This document shows, piece after piece, positions 20,642 through 29,358 of a stretch of 29,358 nucleotides of DNA. The first letter of the stretch is position 1. Each line of letters begins with the position of its first letter. The notes beneath the pieces were generated by a model, which was not told the DNA's origin, did not search any database, and saw only the letters and a program-made list of their open reading frames with translations. The stretch lies in contig NW_001915042.1 in NCBI RefSeq assembly GCF_000208925.1, positions 1 to 29,358 of the forward strand, written 5' to 3'. Source of the stretch: Entamoeba histolytica HM-1:IMSS. Taxonomy: Eukaryota > Evosea > Mastigamoebida > Endamoebidae. A program made the position numbers and the translations under genes.

Positions 20642-21280
20642 ATGGACGTTTCACTTCTTGTAAGTAAATTCTTAGGCTATGTCATTGTTACTTTTTCAAT
20701 GATCATGAAAGTTCCTCAAATCCTATCTATTTATAATGCTAAAACAGGATATGGTGTTTCTCTTCAATCTGTTACTATTGAGACATTTCTCTATGCAATT
20801 TCTTTCAATTATCATTATCAAAATAACTTCCCTTTAAGTACTTATTTTGATTATTTCTTCTTACTTACTCAAGATATTATTATTATTCTTTTAATTGTTT
20901 ATTATGCAAACAAATTTACTCCTATGTTTTATACTCTTGCTTGTATTTTTTTGTCTTTCTTCTTCGTGTTGTTTTTTGGTTTATTCCCATTATCTCTTTT
21001 AGAACTTTTACAGGCTTTGACAATTCCATTTTTCATTCTCGCTAAAATCCCTCAAATCTACTCTAACTTTGTTGAAAAATCTACTGGGTCTTTGTCTCTC
21101 ATTACCACTATTGGACTTGCTGCTGGTAATGTTATAAGAATTTTCACTACTCTAAAGGAAATGGATGGTGATTTTACTATGCTCATCTCATACACTCTTG
21201 GTGCTTTGGTTAACATCATCATTATTATTCAAATCCTCATTTATGGAAACAAATCTCCTGCTCCCAAGAAGGATAATTAA
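20642..21280 (+). CDS. MPDU1: MPDU1-like PQ-loop membrane protein
   Basis: An intronless gene of 212 residues with about seven hydrophobic helices. It has the two PQ-loop signatures: KVPQILSIYNAKTGYGVSL (Pro25-Gln26) and KIPQIYSNFVEKSTGSLSL (Pro137-Gln138), each followed by a helix, with the central LLELLQ segment between. This layout is that of mannose-P-dolichol utilization defect 1 (Lec35), an ER protein needed to use Dol-P-mannose and Dol-P-glucose in the lumen. It is a little shorter than the human protein (about 247 residues) and ends in a short charged tail. Other PQ-loop families (cystinosin, SWEET, KDEL receptor) fit less well. No GAAC box is evident upstream. Confidence 0.85.
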   Translation: MDVSLLVSKFLGYVIVTFSMIMKVPQILSIYNAKTGYGVSLQSVTIETFLYAISFNYHYQNNFPLSTYFDYFFLLTQDIIIILLIVYYANKFTPMFYTLACIFLSFFFVLFFGLFPLSLLELLQALTIPFFILAKIPQIYSNFVEKSTGSLSLITTIGLAAGNVIRIFTTLKEMDGDFTMLISYTLGALVNIIIIIQILIYGNKSPAPKKDN

Positions 21281-21993
21281 TTCTTCTTTGTTTTTTCTTC
21301 TTTGTCTTTTATTTCATCATTCTTGTTTCTTCTCTTTCACTTCTCATCCCAGCACTTATCACACTCTCTTAGTGTCTTTGTATTACAACTCAACTCCCAT
21401 CTGTAAGAAGAACAACCAAACTAACTTAGGACAACCTAACACTAAATATCCAATAGTCATGAGTCATTGAACATATCAATCAAACAACCTGTGTGTTGAA
21501 AGAAAAACATAATTAGTGTTAGGAAAGAGATTCAAAGAATAGCAAAAAAAGCAAAGAAAACAAAGGAAAAAACAATAAGATATGAAGGAAATGAATGAAG
21601 ATATCAATTCAAGTAAGAATAAGAAAGAAACAAAGACAAGAAGAAATGATTGGTAAAATAATCCATAGAGAAAAACAAAAACAAGAGAGAATTGAATAAA
21701 TATAATAACACACAAAATGAATTTAAGGTTTTTTGTATAAAGAATAAGAAAAATGAGGAATAGAGTAACAGGAGAGAAAGTCAGAGAGATGGGGAGAAGA
21801 ATTATAAAGAAAGAGAAAGATAAATCAAAGAAACAGTCGAAAGAGGAAGATAAAGAAAGACAAAAAGAAAAAAGAGAAGAAATGAAAGTCAAAAAATCAA
21901 AAAGCAAAAGAAAGAAAAAATTTAAGGGTTGACAAAAAAGAGAAAAGAAATAATAAAAAATAATAAGAAATAATAAAAAATAGGAAGAATAAG
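21281..21993 (+). other. Intergenic region with a long purine-rich tract
   Basis: From about 21480 to 22000 the plus strand is overwhelmingly A and G. One ATG frame at 21753-21932 would give 59 residues, almost all Lys, Glu, Arg and Ser (KKEKDKSKKQSKEEDKER). That is what random purine-rich DNA yields, so I do not call it a gene, though a small basic protein cannot be excluded. The minus-strand frame at 21476-21907 is the Ser/Phe/Leu shadow of the same tract. Confidence 0.4.
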
Positions 21994-22012
21994 GTATTTA
22001 GAAAAAGAACTT
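21994..22012 (+). promoter_or_regulatory. TATA-like and GAAC core promoter elements of the downstream gene
   Basis: GTATTTA at 21994-22000 and GAACTT at 22007-22012 lie 37 and 24 nt before the ATG at 22031. Entamoeba core promoters use a TATA-like GTATTTAAA and a GAAC element, so this is the clearest promoter in the window. Confidence 0.5.
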
Positions 22013-22030
22013 AATTAAAGAATAAATAAT

Positions 22031-24658
22031 ATGGAGTTAAGAGACCAACCAATAGTATATTTTGAAAATAGTAGAGTTGAAGAAGAGTATCCGAGTGGAA
22101 CAATAAATGGATTCAGTAAAGAAGGAGAAATGTATTATAGAATAGAAGGGAAAAGGATTGAAATATATTCTAAAGAATCGAAAATCAATAAAACAAGCAT
22201 TGAGTGTCAAAGTGAAATAATATCAGCAATAAGTATTGACACGGGGATTGAAAATGGAATTGTTATTGTAATGGAAAATACTATTGGAATAATTAAAAAT
22301 AATGGAGGGGAAGTAATTAATTATTATATTGAAGGAGCATATAAAGTCTTTAAAGAAGTTAAAATAGGAAAGGATAAGAATTATTATTATTTTATAGTTG
22401 TTACAAAACCATTTTCAATTAAATTAGTTCGAATTAGTTGTTTTGGAAAAATAGGAAGAAGAATTGAAAAGAAATTAAGTATTAAAGAAATGGAAGAAAG
22501 TAATGAAGAAGCTACATACTGTGAAGTTTCATATCCAACATTTACAAGTAAACCAAGTTATATGAAAGGAGCAAGTGATAGTAGACCATATATTGAAGTA
22601 TCAGAATCAGGAAGAAAACCATTTCCAAATATCTTTTATTTAGAAGAATTTGTACCAACATTTATTTCTATAGGAAGAACAGAAAAAGACATAATAGTTA
22701 TAGTAGGAGGGAATGATGGACTTATGTTTGGGTATCAAGTTAATACACCAATGTTAATATTTTCTATACAAATAGCAAGTGAAAAACATTGTGCGATTGA
22801 AAAAATCATGTATTCAATTGGGAAAGAATATCAAAAGAATTATATTACTGGAATATTATATGGAGGAAATACAACGGAAATTTATTTCTTTGGAATAGAT
22901 GAAAGATATGGATTAGAATATAAAGATTTAATGGTATATGAAAATTATAGATTTTTAGCAGGAAAAAGTCATGAGGGAAGAGAAAGAATAACAACAATAA
23001 TAGTTTATGATAAAGGAAAGAAACAAGTGATGCAAAGTATCTTTGATTCTGAAGGAAGAAATATAAGTAATAATATGACAGGAATAGAAGTTACGGAACC
23101 AATTGGATGTGTAGAAGAAAGAGAATATGAAGAAGAATTTGAAGAATATGAGAAATATAAAGCAAAAGGAAAAGATATATATTATCCAAGTTATATTGAA
23201 ATAATGGGAAAAAAAGAATGGAGTAGTATTATTTGTACATCACCAGGATTTGAAAGAATTGTTCAATGTATTAGATTATTACCATGTTTAATATTTGGAA
23301 GAGGAGATGAAGAATGTATTTCATATTATACTGATAGTATTAATATGGGATATTCATTACCTGAATATAAAGAAAGTGCTACATTTATTACTGAGGCGTT
23401 ACAAATATTAATAGGAACAGGGAATATAGGAATATTAATAGAAGAATTAGAAGAAAGAAGTGAGGAGAGTCGAGTTAATCAAGTGATATTAGATTTCTTC
23501 AGAATATATTATGAAGATATTAATAAAGAAGTTAAAGAAAGAATAATGACTGATGACAATATAGATAGAATATTCTTACAAGAAGTAGAAGAGAAACTTG
23601 CAATTGTTAAAACGATATTTTTAAAAATTAATGAAGAGACGAATATTTTAGATAGAATTGAACAAAATTTATATGGGATTCGATATTATTTACCAATTAT
23701 TCAATATGTTGGAGAATTAAGACAAAAAGAAATAATAGAAGTGAATGGTACATTAATCACACCAATGATTAATTTATTTATGGAAGGAAGTATTTATCCA
23801 GTTGGAATTGATTTAATGATAATACATTTAATGAATAATAGAATATATCCATCATATCAATTATATTTAAATTATTTATTTATTATTCATGGACTTAATG
23901 AATATATTGAAGATATTCCAGCATTTTCTGAATTACCAGAAATACCAAATATAGCAAGATTATTAGTTGCATTTGATTCAGAAGAATATAAATATTTTTA
24001 TGATACTATGCGAGTGAATGTAGAATTAAGAGAAAGTATTATTACAGATATTATTCCAGTTGTATTTAGATATTATGAAAAAGTAATAATTACAAAACCA
24101 AATAAATATATTGATACATTAGTAACATTAATTGATAATATAGAAAGTTTCCATTTATACATTGGATATTTAATAGGAAGAAATGAATTTGGAAAAGCAA
24201 TGAATAGTATTTGTAGATTCCATGGAAGATTTAATTCACCAACAGAAATATTCTTAGAAACAGTAAAGTATTTATTTGAAAAAATAATTGAAAAGAATAA
24301 ACTTGAAGGATATATGGAAGTTATTTACAACACAACTTGGGAACATTATTTTATGACATATTGTCTTAAAAGTGAAAGTCAAAAAGACATTATTGGAATA
24401 TTTAATTATTTCTTAAAAATTGAAGACATTTATTCATCATCTTTACTTTATGTATATTTACATCAATATTTATGGATTAACACACCTATAATTTATCAAC
24501 TTGAACAAAAATTCCAAGAATTTGTTCGTAATAGAAATTTAAATGAACAATGTCAAATTCAAACATTATTACAAGACCAAAAACAACTTGATTTATTTAT
24601 TAATGGTGATAAAGAAATTTCATTAGGAATGGTTGCAAGAGAACATTTTGATGAATAA
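22031..24658 (+). CDS. Large beta-propeller plus alpha-solenoid protein, possibly Nup155/Nup170-like nucleoporin
   Basis: An intronless gene of 875 residues. Residues about 1-400 look like a beta-propeller: alternating strands such as EMYYRIEGKRIEIYSKE, then IIVIVGGNDGLMFGYQV, which recalls the GxDGxLYEV blade of Nup155. An acidic linker (EEREYEEEFEEYEKY) and an all-helical region to the end follow. The C-terminal stretch AMNSICRFHGRFNSPTEIFL resembles the A-x-V-L-x-x-L-A-x-x-x-x-x-x-x-x-L solenoid repeat of Nup155. This architecture is shared by nucleoporins (Nup155, Nup133) and by vesicle coat or tethering proteins (Vps and others), so the assignment is tentative. Nup155 anchors the inner ring of the nuclear pore. 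No signal peptide or membrane span is visible. It is convergent with the small membrane protein gene 85 bp away. Confidence 0.6.
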   Translation: MELRDQPIVYFENSRVEEEYPSGTINGFSKEGEMYYRIEGKRIEIYSKESKINKTSIECQSEIISAISIDTGIENGIVIVMENTIGIIKNNGGEVINYYIEGAYKVFKEVKIGKDKNYYYFIVVTKPFSIKLVRISCFGKIGRRIEKKLSIKEMEESNEEATYCEVSYPTFTSKPSYMKGASDSRPYIEVSESGRKPFPNIFYLEEFVPTFISIGRTEKDIIVIVGGNDGLMFGYQVNTPMLIFSIQIASEKHCAIEKIMYSIGKEYQKNYITGILYGGNTTEIYFFGIDERYGLEYKDLMVYENYRFLAGKSHEGRERITTIIVYDKGKKQVMQSIFDSEGRNISNNMTGIEVTEPIGCVEEREYEEEFEEYEKYKAKGKDIYYPSYIEIMGKKEWSSIICTSPGFERIVQCIRLLPCLIFGRGDEECISYYTDSINMGYSLPEYKESATFITEALQILIGTGNIGILIEELEERSEESRVNQVILDFFRIYYEDINKEVKERIMTDDNIDRIFLQEVEEKLAIVKTIFLKINEETNILDRIEQNLYGIRYYLPIIQYVGELRQKEIIEVNGTLITPMINLFMEGSIYPVGIDLMIIHLMNNRIYPSYQLYLNYLFIIHGLNEYIEDIPAFSELPEIPNIARLLVAFDSEEYKYFYDTMRVNVELRESIITDIIPVVFRYYEKVIITKPNKYIDTLVTLIDNIESFHLYIGYLIGRNEFGKAMNSICRFHGRFNSPTEIFLETVKYLFEKIIEKNKLEGYMEVIYNTTWEHYFMTYCLKSESQKDIIGIFNYFLKIEDIYSSSLLYVYLHQYLWINTPIIYQLEQKFQEFVRNRNLNEQCQIQTLLQDQKQLDLFINGDKEISLGMVAREHFDE

Positions 24659-24743
24659 TTAATAATTCTTTGAGAATTTTCTTTTGTATTTTTTTTTTTA
24701 ATTAAGAATTAAGTCATAATGAATAAATTCTTTAAATTAGATT

Positions 24744-24947
24744 TTAAATTCCTTTCCACACATCAAAATATTTCATTTTGACTGCATCAATTATTAATCC
24801 AGCAAATAGTACAATTACTACTATGAACACCATACTTGCTGAAAGTCCCCAAAATAATCCTCCTGGCTCATAATAATCTGTTTGATCTTCACCTTTTACA
24901 ATGCTAATCAAAAGAAGAAATGTTAATAAATATAATAATCCTCTCAT
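24744..24947 (-). CDS. Small type I membrane protein
   Basis: A 67-residue intronless frame. It starts with a clear signal peptide (RGLLYLLTFLLLISIVKG, cleavage likely near Gly20-Glu21) and has a short exposed segment EDQTDYYEPGG. One hydrophobic span from about residue 32 to 52 (LFWGLSASMVFIVVIVLFAG) is followed by a short cytosolic tail ending MKYFDVWKGI. The composition differs sharply from the T-rich artefact frames elsewhere, and the gene sits neatly between a convergent and a divergent neighbour, so I think it is real. It may be a small subunit of a membrane complex. I do not recognise the family. Confidence 0.65.
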   Translation of the reverse strand: MRGLLYLLTFLLLISIVKGEDQTDYYEPGGLFWGLSASMVFIVVIVLFAGLIIDAVKMKYFDVWKGI

Positions 24948-25114
24948 TTATCAGTCTGGGTTGAATGTCATTTCTATTACAAACATTATTATTTTATTAT
25001 TTTATGATTTATTTACCATTGGATTATAGTTTCTTTTTTGGGGTTTAAGATGATTTTTTGAGATGAAACGTTTTTGTTATTTATTTGAAAGTATGATAGA
25101 AAGTCTATATCTTA

Positions 25115-25687
25115 ATGACAAAACCTTTAGTCATTTATTACAGTAATATTAAGTCTCATTCTGGTGAAGTTGCTCATAAACTTGCATTAGCTGTACATGG
25201 TGATATTTATGAAGTTTCGTTTCTTTTATTTTTTTTATCTTTTTCTTAAATACACATAATCTTTTAACTCTTTCAGGTTAAGACTCCAAAACTCTATTAT
25301 AGATCTGAATTAAATCGTGATGGAGTTAAGAAATGTAGTAAAATCCCTATTATTTATGATGCAATAGACTTTACTCCTTATGGACCTATTTATATTGTTG
25401 GTGAAACATCAGGAAGGTATGTCATAGGTCCAATTCGTTCATGGATGGAACAGAATAAGTCAGTATTGACTGGGGGTGAAAAGGAGTTTGTCTATTGTAT
25501 CTTTGGGAGAAAGCCACAACGTTCAATTAAAAGTATGAAAGCTATTCTAGGAGAACCACGAGACATAATCATGATTGACAGGTTTGAATATCCATTAGAC
25601 ATTCAAACTTTTCTTCAACCCTCTCTCCCTACAACTAAGAAAAACGAACGGTTTACAGTAAAAGTCAAACATTTTATTCATTCTTAA
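25115..25687 (+). CDS. Flavodoxin-like protein
   Basis: Two exons, 25115-25213 and 25277-25687, with a 63-nt intron (GTTTCG...TTTCAG, phase 0); 169 residues. Exon 1 reads MTKPLVIYYSNIKSHSGEVA, the beta-1 strand and phosphate-binding loop position of flavodoxins (usual form YYSxTGNTxxVA), then HKLALAVHGDIYE joined to VKTPKLYY. The centre (KKCSKIPIIYDAIDFTPYG and PIYIVGETSGRYVIGPIRSW) matches the next strand, loop and helix of the flavodoxin_4-type fold. The usual T-G-N-T of the loop is replaced by H-S-G-E, so FMN binding may be altered. The expected role is electron transfer or a quinone/flavin-linked reductase, cytosolic. It is divergent from the small membrane protein gene, sharing a 167-bp gap. 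Confidence 0.65.
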
Positions 25688-28542
25688 TTCATTGTTTTTT
25701 TCTTTTCTTTAATAACTTTTTTCATCTTTTTTATCAAAACACTATTTAAAATTGACTATTTTCTTTCATTTTTCTATTACTTCTTCATTTTCTTAGATGT
25801 TTTTTATAATGAAGTTTGTCTATTATCTTATTCTGAGCATTGTCATTGACTTTATGTTTGTCAATTTGATACATTACTAAATGGTGTTTATAATAGAATA
25901 AGATAAAATGAATAAAACATAGTGTTAAATAAAAATATATTCGTTCATTGAGTTAACAAAGAATAGTACTTAACAATGACTAATGGCTATTATAAAAGTA
26001 AAATAATAGTAGAATTAAAATATAAAATAATAGCCACAACAAACAAGAAAGAAGAACAACAAAAACAAAGATATACAATTAATTCAACAACACAATGAAT
26101 GGATAATTAAGATGTTTACAGTATAATAACTGATGATTATATTAATGACTAAGCTACAAGAAAATTGAAAAGAGTCAGTATAAAATGGATAATTCGTACA
26201 AAGAAATATATAATGAATAAAAGGGAGATAATAAAATAATGAATAAAAGCATAAAATGAAAGCAAATAATTGAATAATTGAATAATTTATTAATGTTATG
26301 TGAAAGTTAATAAAATTAAATACTTTCACATTAAGAAGTGATGAAAAATATGAATTTAGTGTATTAAAATGAATGAAAACAAGAAAAGAAAATGATAAAA
26401 TGAATAAGAGTAAATAACAATATGAGAAATAATAGAAAGTAATAATTATTAAAAAACAACAAAATGAAATAAACTCAGAAAAGTTTTAATCTAAACATGA
26501 TAATATACAAGTTATATTAATGACAACTGATAAATAAGATCAAAGAAAATAAGAGAAAAGAAAGAAGTAAAATATGATAAAGAATAAAAAATATAAGAAG
26601 AGAAATAAGAATAAAAAAGAAAATAGAAATAAATGATGACATAAAAAGATGAAATGAATAGAATGGAGTAATAAAGTTAGAAAAAAGATATAAAGAAAGA
26701 GAAAAGAAAATGAATATAAATGTGAATAAAACAATAGAACAAAAAATAAGAAATGATGAAATAAGAATCAAATAGATAGAAATATTAATAAGAAAATAGA
26801 GAGTCAAATGATGTATGAATAAAATGATAAATAAAGAAATAAATCAAATATGAAAATAATAGAAAATAAGAGAAGAATAAACCAAAAAGAAATAGAAGAG
26901 ATAATATGAATAAATAATAAATAGGATATAAAAAGCTATAAAAATAGATGAAAAGAATAATAAGAGAAATAACCCGAAAGATAATAATAATAAGAAAGAT
27001 AATGAATAAAATAAAGAAGATAAGAAAGAAGAAGAAATGAATAAAAATAGAAGAAAAGAAAATAACAAGAAAGAATAAACAAAGAGACTTTGAAATATAG
27101 ATAAGTCAAGATATTTATAAAATGAACATAAAAGAAAGAATGATAAAACAATAATGAAATAAAAAAAATAAATAAAGAAAATAAGATGAGAAGAAATAAA
27201 AATGAATAGGTTATAAAAGAAGTAATGAATAAATATAAAGTTATAGAATAGAAATGGGGGTATAAAATATAATAACAATAAAAGACAAGGATAAAGAGTA
27301 TAAATGATATAATATAAATAAAATAAGAAGATAAGTAATACTACATAATACTCAATAAAAGAAAATATAAAATAAGTTAAGTTCAGACAATATACCTAGG
27401 ATAAGTAAAAATGACAATTAATAGATCTATCCACAATTTGATTTTCTTCATAATGAGAGGTGATTATCATAGTTTCTTTAATTGCTTTATTGGTATCATA
27501 GATTTCATTTCAATCACAATCAAATTACTTCTTCTAATGTGCTACAATCGTTTTCTGTGTAAAATATTAATTCTTTCATGTTTTTGATGGCAACGAAAAA
27601 AAGCAAATAATTGAAAAAGAAGAGAAAGAAAGATATAAAAGAATAAAAAGAAAATAAGAAGTAGAAGATGATGAAAGAATAAAGTAGAAAGTAAAGAAGA
27701 TAAAGCGTAATAAAAGAAAAGAGATGATAAAAGAAGAAAAGAAGGAAAAATCAAGGATGTAAATTTTATTGAAACAAATAAAAAAGCGCAAATTTAATGA
27801 TGCAAAATAATTAGCAACATTTTTATTGATGCAAAATATTTTGAAATAAAAATAAATCATCATTTGATATTATTATATTTGATAATAAATTATATTATAT
27901 ATTAAATACATTATATTTCTTTCTTATTTATCTTTTATTTCTTTTTATTATTTCATATATTAAATTATTATTCATTCATTTATTATTTATATTTCATTTA
28001 TTAAATAAAATGAAAATGAAATTGTAAAATATCAATTAAATATTCATGAATAATAATATGTTATTATTTAATAATTGAAATCATAAATGATAATGTAACA
28101 TTAATAATATATTCAATATATTTCTTTATTTGATTTGTTCAATGTTAGATTATTCTATTTCATTATTTTCATTTATCATTTCATATTCATTTATTATTTT
28201 TTAAAATCAAATAACAATATTACTGATATTCATTCATCATATTAATTTAATATAATAAATATACACAACATTTAATAATAAATAATGAATAATTAAGAAT
28301 AAAAATATTGATTATATTTAATATTTTGTTCAACATAAATTCAATAAAACATATATTTTGATAATGTATTAAAGAAATATTAAAGAAATATACAATATGA
28401 AAGAACTAACAAAAAAGAAATAAAAAGATAATGAATATATGAATATAATTTTGATAAATAATACAAGAAACAAATATAAACAACAATGAAAAACAAATAA
28501 TATAAAAAGAATATAAATATATAAAAGAATAATAAAAGTAAT
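25688..28542. other. Purine-rich, gene-free region
   Basis: From about 25900 to 27780 the plus strand is mostly A with G (GAATAAAATAAGAA-type). Minus-strand frames there encode only Phe/Leu/Ile/Ser/Tyr strings. An island of mixed composition lies at 27420-27600; its minus strand from 27594 reads VAIKNMKELIFYTENDC, then STLEEVI, and in another frame KAIKETMIITSHYEENQIV. It could be a scrap of a broken gene, but I cannot name it. From 27860 to 28540 the DNA is plain AT mixture. No RNA gene is seen. Confidence 0.4.
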
Positions 28543-29200
28543 TAATTAAGTATTAATAGAATTTTCATCTATTCTTCCTAGCTCAGGGGAGACTAATCCC
28601 ATCCCTTCGCTTATTATTAAAAAAGAGTAATCTCTTTGTTTAACCTATCATTTAGGTTTATCTTGCAAAATGAGGAAAGCACTTCTTTCTTTTATTTCTT
28701 CTTATTAAGGTTTTTCAAACTTCTTCGCTTATTTCTTCTTTTTAAGCCTTTGTTTGTTTTCTGCCTTAATTTTAAGTAATTTCATTTTTCTTATTTTATG
28801 AATGAGAGAAGGAAATATTTTATTATTACTATATTACTTTGACTAATCTTCTTTTAGTCATACCCACACTTCAGTAGATTCTTAGATTACATCCATGTAA
28901 TATTCTACTGTATTCTCTTGCTGCACCCTTTGCAGCATTCCCTAATACATTCCTAATTCAAATACACCATCATAACCAGATAATAACTGGGAGTGTCGAA
29001 GAATGAATTTGTACTAGGGTTTATGTGTGGTGTTTCAGACGTGCCACCTTCGATCTCGAAACATACAATAATAATAAGAAAGAAAAATAAAATAAGAAGT
29101 AAAATGAAGAGAATAAGAAGAGAAAATAAAAAAGAAAGAAAAAGATATTATAGAATAAGAAGTATATTAAAGAAAAGAAAAAGGAGAAGGTTAAATCAGT
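28543..29200 (-). repeat. SINE-like dispersed repeat, copy 2
   Basis: The near-identical partner of 3161-3816, in the same orientation. Differences are point changes and short indels, for example three extra bases in the TTATT run near 28616 and one base fewer near 29168, which shifts any plus-strand frame. The terminal 21 bp (28543-28563) again equal the reverse complement of the LINE 3' end. The hairpins at 28860-28910, TGACTAA/TTAGTCA and TGCTGCA/TGCAGCA are kept. One base of the long stem is mismatched (ATATTACAT in copy 1, AGATTACAT here). Confidence 0.8.
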
Positions 29201-29358
29201 AATAAGAATGTTAATTTTTTTATTTTTCATCAATTTAATTATTCTCATTCAATTGTCATTTCCTTATTTCTTATTTTATGTTGAATGAATGAATATTTCA
29301 TCATTATTATGTTATTATATATAATTTCATTTATTATTATCATCATTTATATCTTTTT
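29201..29358. repeat. T-rich tract related to 5266-5358
   Basis: The last 100 bases align with the tract inside 5100-5530, sharing TTATTTCTTATTTTATGTTG and ATCATCATTTATATCTTTTT with small indels between. No gene is seen. Confidence 0.45.

Noticed and set aside
21753..21932. 59-residue Lys/Glu-rich frame before the propeller-solenoid gene
   Set aside because: Purine-rich DNA yields such frames by chance; no intron, promoter or motif supports it.
26084..27278. Minus-strand hydrophobic frames in the purine-rich region
   Set aside because: Composition artefacts of the A-rich plus strand; overlapping frames and no varied residues.
1..29358. CRISPR array, phage or bacterial operon
   Set aside because: No regular spacer-repeat array or Shine-Dalgarno pattern; tiny introns, eIF4E, RhoGAP and LINE/SINE show a eukaryotic nuclear genome.

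Overview
The window looks like nuclear DNA of an amoeba of the genus Entamoeba. It is very AT-rich. Coding genes are compact, and some sit only 50-170 bp apart. Introns are tiny (about 43-77 nt); seven of the eight placed here begin GTTTGT and all eight end in AG. GAAC boxes lie 20-40 nt before several start codons. There are also remnants of an R4-type LINE and two copies of a SINE-like repeat. I cannot settle the species from sequence alone.

Layout. Bases 1-172 hold the start of an eIF4E-like gene on the minus strand. Bases 173-5870 are a gene-poor, repeat-rich stretch: pyrimidine-rich then purine-rich DNA, SINE-like copy 1 (3161-3816), a tRNA-Gly relic (4135-4204), a LINE scrap (4880-5080) and a T-rich repeat. 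A TLDc-domain gene follows (5873-6385), then a decayed LINE (6686-8829) that still shows YMDD and PD...D endonuclease motifs. The gene-dense core runs from 9499 to 25687: a ZGRF1-type helicase (-), an LRR plus dual-specificity phosphatase (-), a PH-RhoGAP (+), a GCN2-like eIF2-alpha kinase (+), an unrecognised propeller/coiled-coil protein (-), an MPDU1/PQ-loop protein (+), a possible Nup155-like nucleoporin (+), a tiny membrane protein (-) and a flavodoxin-like protein (+). Bases 25688-28542 are purine-rich and essentially gene-free. SINE-like copy 2 (28543-29200) closes the window.

Several genes are longer than their longest open frames suggest. By reading splice sites I joined three exons of the helicase into one 896-residue protein: an N-terminal ZGRF1/Mte1 (DUF2439) domain, a GRF zinc finger and an SF1 helicase. 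I joined three exons of the LRR-phosphatase (340 aa), added the first exon carrying the glycine loop to the kinase (863 aa), and added a 5' exon to the unrecognised minus-strand gene (469 aa). The RhoGAP appears to have a start codon that is only made by splicing.

Functionally the genes are a mixed housekeeping and signalling set rather than an operon-like system: translation (eIF4E, eIF2-alpha kinase), DNA repair (ZGRF1 helicase), Rho and phosphatase signalling, dolichol-sugar use (MPDU1) and perhaps the nuclear pore. The most unusual non-gene signal is the SINE-like pair. Both copies carry a series of hairpins, and they share their terminal 21 bp with the 3' end of the LINE in the same window.
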